64,000 nt of DNA from Cannabis sativa (taxonomy: Eukaryota > Streptophyta > Magnoliopsida > Rosales > Cannabaceae). The first letter of the stretch is position 1. The number at the start of each line of letters is the position of its first letter. The stretch lies in NCBI RefSeq assembly GCF_029168945.1, contig NC_083601.1, forward strand, positions 75,195,595 through 75,259,594, in the 5' to 3' direction. The notes under the pieces were generated by a model. The model did no database searches, was not told the origin of the DNA, and saw nothing but the letters and a program-made list of their open reading frames with translations. The position numbers were made by a program, and so were the translations under genes. Of this stretch, positions 61,188 to 64,000 are shown piece after piece.

Positions 61188-64000
61188 GGGAATTTTACAA
61201 AAATACTGTTTTTGGACTAAAACTTTACAATTATACTGGGACACGGCAAAAACAACATTTTTACTGCCCCAGCCCAATTTCATTACTTTTGTACTGCCCA
61301 AGCCCAACAACATTTCATTTATACTGTGAACAGTAAAACACACGGGAAACAACCTGCTTCGTGTGTGGGGAGTCGCCGGAGACGGAAATCACCAAGAAAA
61401 AACCATTAAATCCGGCGAAGAGTTTTTTGTAAAGGAATCAGAATTGAAGAACAAGACGTACAGAAAACTGTCCCCCCAAAATAACAGAGGTAAACACAAC
61501 AAAACCCAAAAAATAATTTAATTCTTAAGAAACCAAAAAAAAAATAAAAAAAAACAAGATATAGATCTGAAGTTTTAAAAAAAAAACGAAAACACAAATG
61601 TGATATTCTTTAATTTATGATGCAAAAAGATAAATGAGGGTTGTTCTATTGTTAATTTGACGTTTGTAACACAAAATGATTTCGAAAAAAAATTTTGATA
61701 AATTAGTACAATTATTCAAACACAAAATTAGGGTTATTCTAATGTTGTTTTGCGGTTAGTAATACAAAAACATTCTTACATATATGTATCAGACAAATAT
61801 AATAATAAAAACTAACAAAAAATATAATGGGTATTTCTGTTTGGTTGTTTTTGTGTTGTTTTATCGTTGTTGTTTTATTTTTTTGTTGATTTTTTTTTTG
61901 TTGTTTTGCTATTGTTTTATTGTTGTTGTACTATTGTTTTAACATTAAATAAGACCCTGGAATGACAGGTAATGGAACGTCTACCAGTATTCATCAAGAG
62001 CAATGGACAATGGAATGAAGATCACAATTATGTGAACTATGTGGCTAGTGGAGAATTCATACCAACAAAATGCAAGTACGAAGAGCTACTGCAAATACTG
62101 CTTACTTCATTGGGTTGCGAAAACACCAGCACAACACTACAAATACAGTACCAAGCTAAAGAAGGAATACCACCGATCAAAATATGCAACGATCGAAGCC
62201 TCTACTTTTACTTGGAATTGAAAATGAAGGAAACAGATTTCACTACATATCCACTATGTGTCAACCAGCAAAACAACAACACAACACCTGCTGCAACACC
62301 AAATTCGATATCCACAACAACACCGTATGAATATAATGTGGCAATGATCGAAAACAACATAACAACGCTTGAAAACAACATAACAACAACAGAATCATAC
62401 ACAACGGGACAGCAAACAGAAGAAGGGGAAAAGTCAGAAACAATAGAAGATGAGGAGGACAAATTCGACATAATTGACTATGCAAATCTGGTTGCTGAAG
62501 AAATGGTAGAACAACTTGAAAACACCAGTAAAAAACTGGATCCAGAAATCGACATCAACAATGCAAAGTTAATAACAGACAAGCAACACCCCGAAGTGGA
62601 AAAAGGACAGGCATACAAAGACAAAGAAACTCTAAAAAATGTCCTCAGCTACTACGCAATCAAAAACAACTTTCAGTACAAAGTGTGGAAGTCCTGCTCT
62701 CAAGAGTACAGTCTGAAGTGTGTTTACGAAAGCTGCAATTGGTCACTAAGAGCATCGAGAAATGGCCCAACAAACACATTCATAATCAGGAGGTTTGTTT
62801 TTAATAGTTTTTTAATGTTGTTTTTGTTGTCAGCCTTAACAAATGCCCTTTTTCCACAATTTTGTACTGAAATACACATGTTTGGTATCTGCAACAGGTT
62901 TGTTTTAATAGTTTTTTAATGTTGTTTTTGTTGTTTTTTTGTTTCAATAGGTTCTCAAATATGCACACATGCCCCATAAATATTAGGCATGAAGACCAAA
63001 GGCAAGCAACATCGAAACTGATAGGGGAATGCATAAAACCGAAGTTCTTGAACATAAAGACCAAGGCAACAGCGATGGACATAAAAGGGGAGTTGAAATA
63101 CAGATTTGGCATCAAAATGAACTATATGAAAGCTTGGAGAAGTAAGGAACATGCAGTAAACGACTTGAGAGGTAATGCTAGTGACTCGTACAGCCTAATA
63201 CCGAGTTTCTTACACATGGTGGAAAAAACAAACCCTGGATCATTTGTCGATCTGAAAACGGCAGAAGACAACAGCTTGCTCTTTGTTTTCATGGCGTTGG
63301 ATGCATCCATAAAAGGGTGGGGAGCATGCAGACCGATAGTTGTTGTGGACGGAACGTTCCTCAAAGCAGCTTATGGGGGAACTTTGTTGTGCGCATGCAC
63401 ACAAGATGCAGCAGGTCATATTTTTCCACTAGCGTTTTGTGTTGCAGATTCTGAGAATGACCAATCTTGGAAATGGTTCTTCAAAAAATTTAAAGAAGCG
63501 TATGGGGTACGGGAACACCAATGCCTAATTTCAGACAGGAATGAAAGCCTCATCAAAGCAGCAAGAGAAATCTATCCAGAAATTGCACACAGTTACTGCG
63601 GTTACCACATTTTGAGCAACCTTAAAACAAGCTTCAAACAACATGCTGCCAAATACAATCTGCCATTCTTTGGAGCAGTCAAAGCCTACACAGAAAAGCA
63701 ATTCGAGTTCCACATGGCTGAATTGGATGGATTGGACAAACGCATAAGACCTTACCTAAAAAAAATCGGGTATGAAAAGTGGTCAAGAATTCATAGCCAA
63801 AACAAGAGGTATTCCACAATGACCTCAAACATATCAGAATCACTGAACGCTGCAAATTTGGCAGCAAGGGAGCTACCAATTACAACGCTGCTAGAATGCT
63901 TGAGAGCATTGGTGCAACAATGGACGCATACTAATAGGACAAAAGCACACAACACCTTCACTAAGCTATCACCAACTGGAGAAGACATACTGTTGAAAAA
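61188..64000 (+). mobile_element. Mutator-like element (MULE), left part, runs off the window
   Basis: Called from the MURA-type transposase at 61972. The left terminus is proposed at GGGAATTTTACAAAAATACT (61188), a plausible MULE end: purine-rich start, then a T/A-rich region with repeated TACTG and GCCCAAGCCCAA-like blocks (61190-61330). The right end and the 8-10 bp target duplication lie outside the window, so the exact start is not proven. It sits only about 50 bp beyond the eS4 site II motifs. Confidence 0.6.
61972..64000 (+). CDS. MURA-type transposase of the MULE, 5' two exons, partial
   Basis: Exon 1 is 61972-62792, and the intron 62793-62950 ends in AATAG. Exon 2 is open from 62951 to the window end, giving at least 623 residues. 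N-terminal part: about 100 residues, then an Asn/Thr/Glu-rich linker. The MuDR zinc-binding/DNA-binding region follows (about residues 210-275: KGQAYKDKETLKNVLSYYAIKN, C-x4-C). The MULE catalytic core has D407 (VVVDGTFLKAAYGG), D469 (ISDRNESLIKAA), C490/H493 (YCGYH) and E570 (NISESLNAA), the expected DDE triad with a C2H insertion. No stop or frameshift is seen, so the gene could be active. The ATG at 61972 is the first in frame. It would cut and join the element's terminal repeats in the nucleus. Confidence 0.9.

Noticed and set aside
62208..63988. Minus-strand open frames at the right edge
   Set aside because: All are complements of the MULE transposase exons, which have conserved catalytic motifs on the plus strand.

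Overview
The window is nuclear DNA of a dicot plant. Evidence: plant-type chloroplast-targeted ferritin and cytosolic eS4 genes with GT-AG introns, initiator-Met tRNA primer sites in nested LTR retrotransposons, a Mutator-like transposase, MITEs and strongly AT-rich intergenic DNA. The species cannot be fixed from sequence alone; a rosid such as a Cannabaceae member is only an impression.

About 1.7-47.8 kb is a nested retrotransposon block. An old, broken Copia element on the minus strand (Copia-0, short LTR) holds a 488-bp MITE (3861-4348) and a 10.4-kb Angela-like Copia element (Copia-A, 4355-14737, target duplication ACATC). Copia-0 resumes at 14743 and is cut at 15874 by a truncated Angela-like LTR (LTR-E). 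LTR-E is itself split by a 9.06-kb Ty3/Gypsy chromovirus-like element (16519-25578, duplication GATGA). From 26590 to 47777 lie two 3' portions of the Angela-like family joined head to head (D on minus, C on plus). D is interrupted by a complete but coding-dead relative, Copia-B (29682-39684, duplication GGATC).

From 47.8 to 54.4 kb is a fragment zone: possible exon remnants, a C-rich CATCGGACC repeat, a 5'-truncated LINE with poly(A), a hAT transposase remnant and a second MITE. It ends in a very young 4.0-kb non-autonomous LTR element (LARD-F, 50389-54389, duplication AAAAG). The interior of LARD-F is non-coding and is built largely of short hairpins spaced roughly every 25-50 bases, many sharing the same loops. 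This is the least ordinary structure in the window.

From 54.4 to 64 kb is the genic end. It holds an eight-exon ferritin gene (276 aa, plus strand) with an IDRS-like iron-response element upstream, then a five-exon eS4 gene (264 aa, minus strand) with telo-box and site II promoter motifs. At the right edge is the 5' part of a Mutator-like element with an open transposase frame that runs off the window. The two host genes are independent housekeeping or stress genes, and the rest is transposon-derived.
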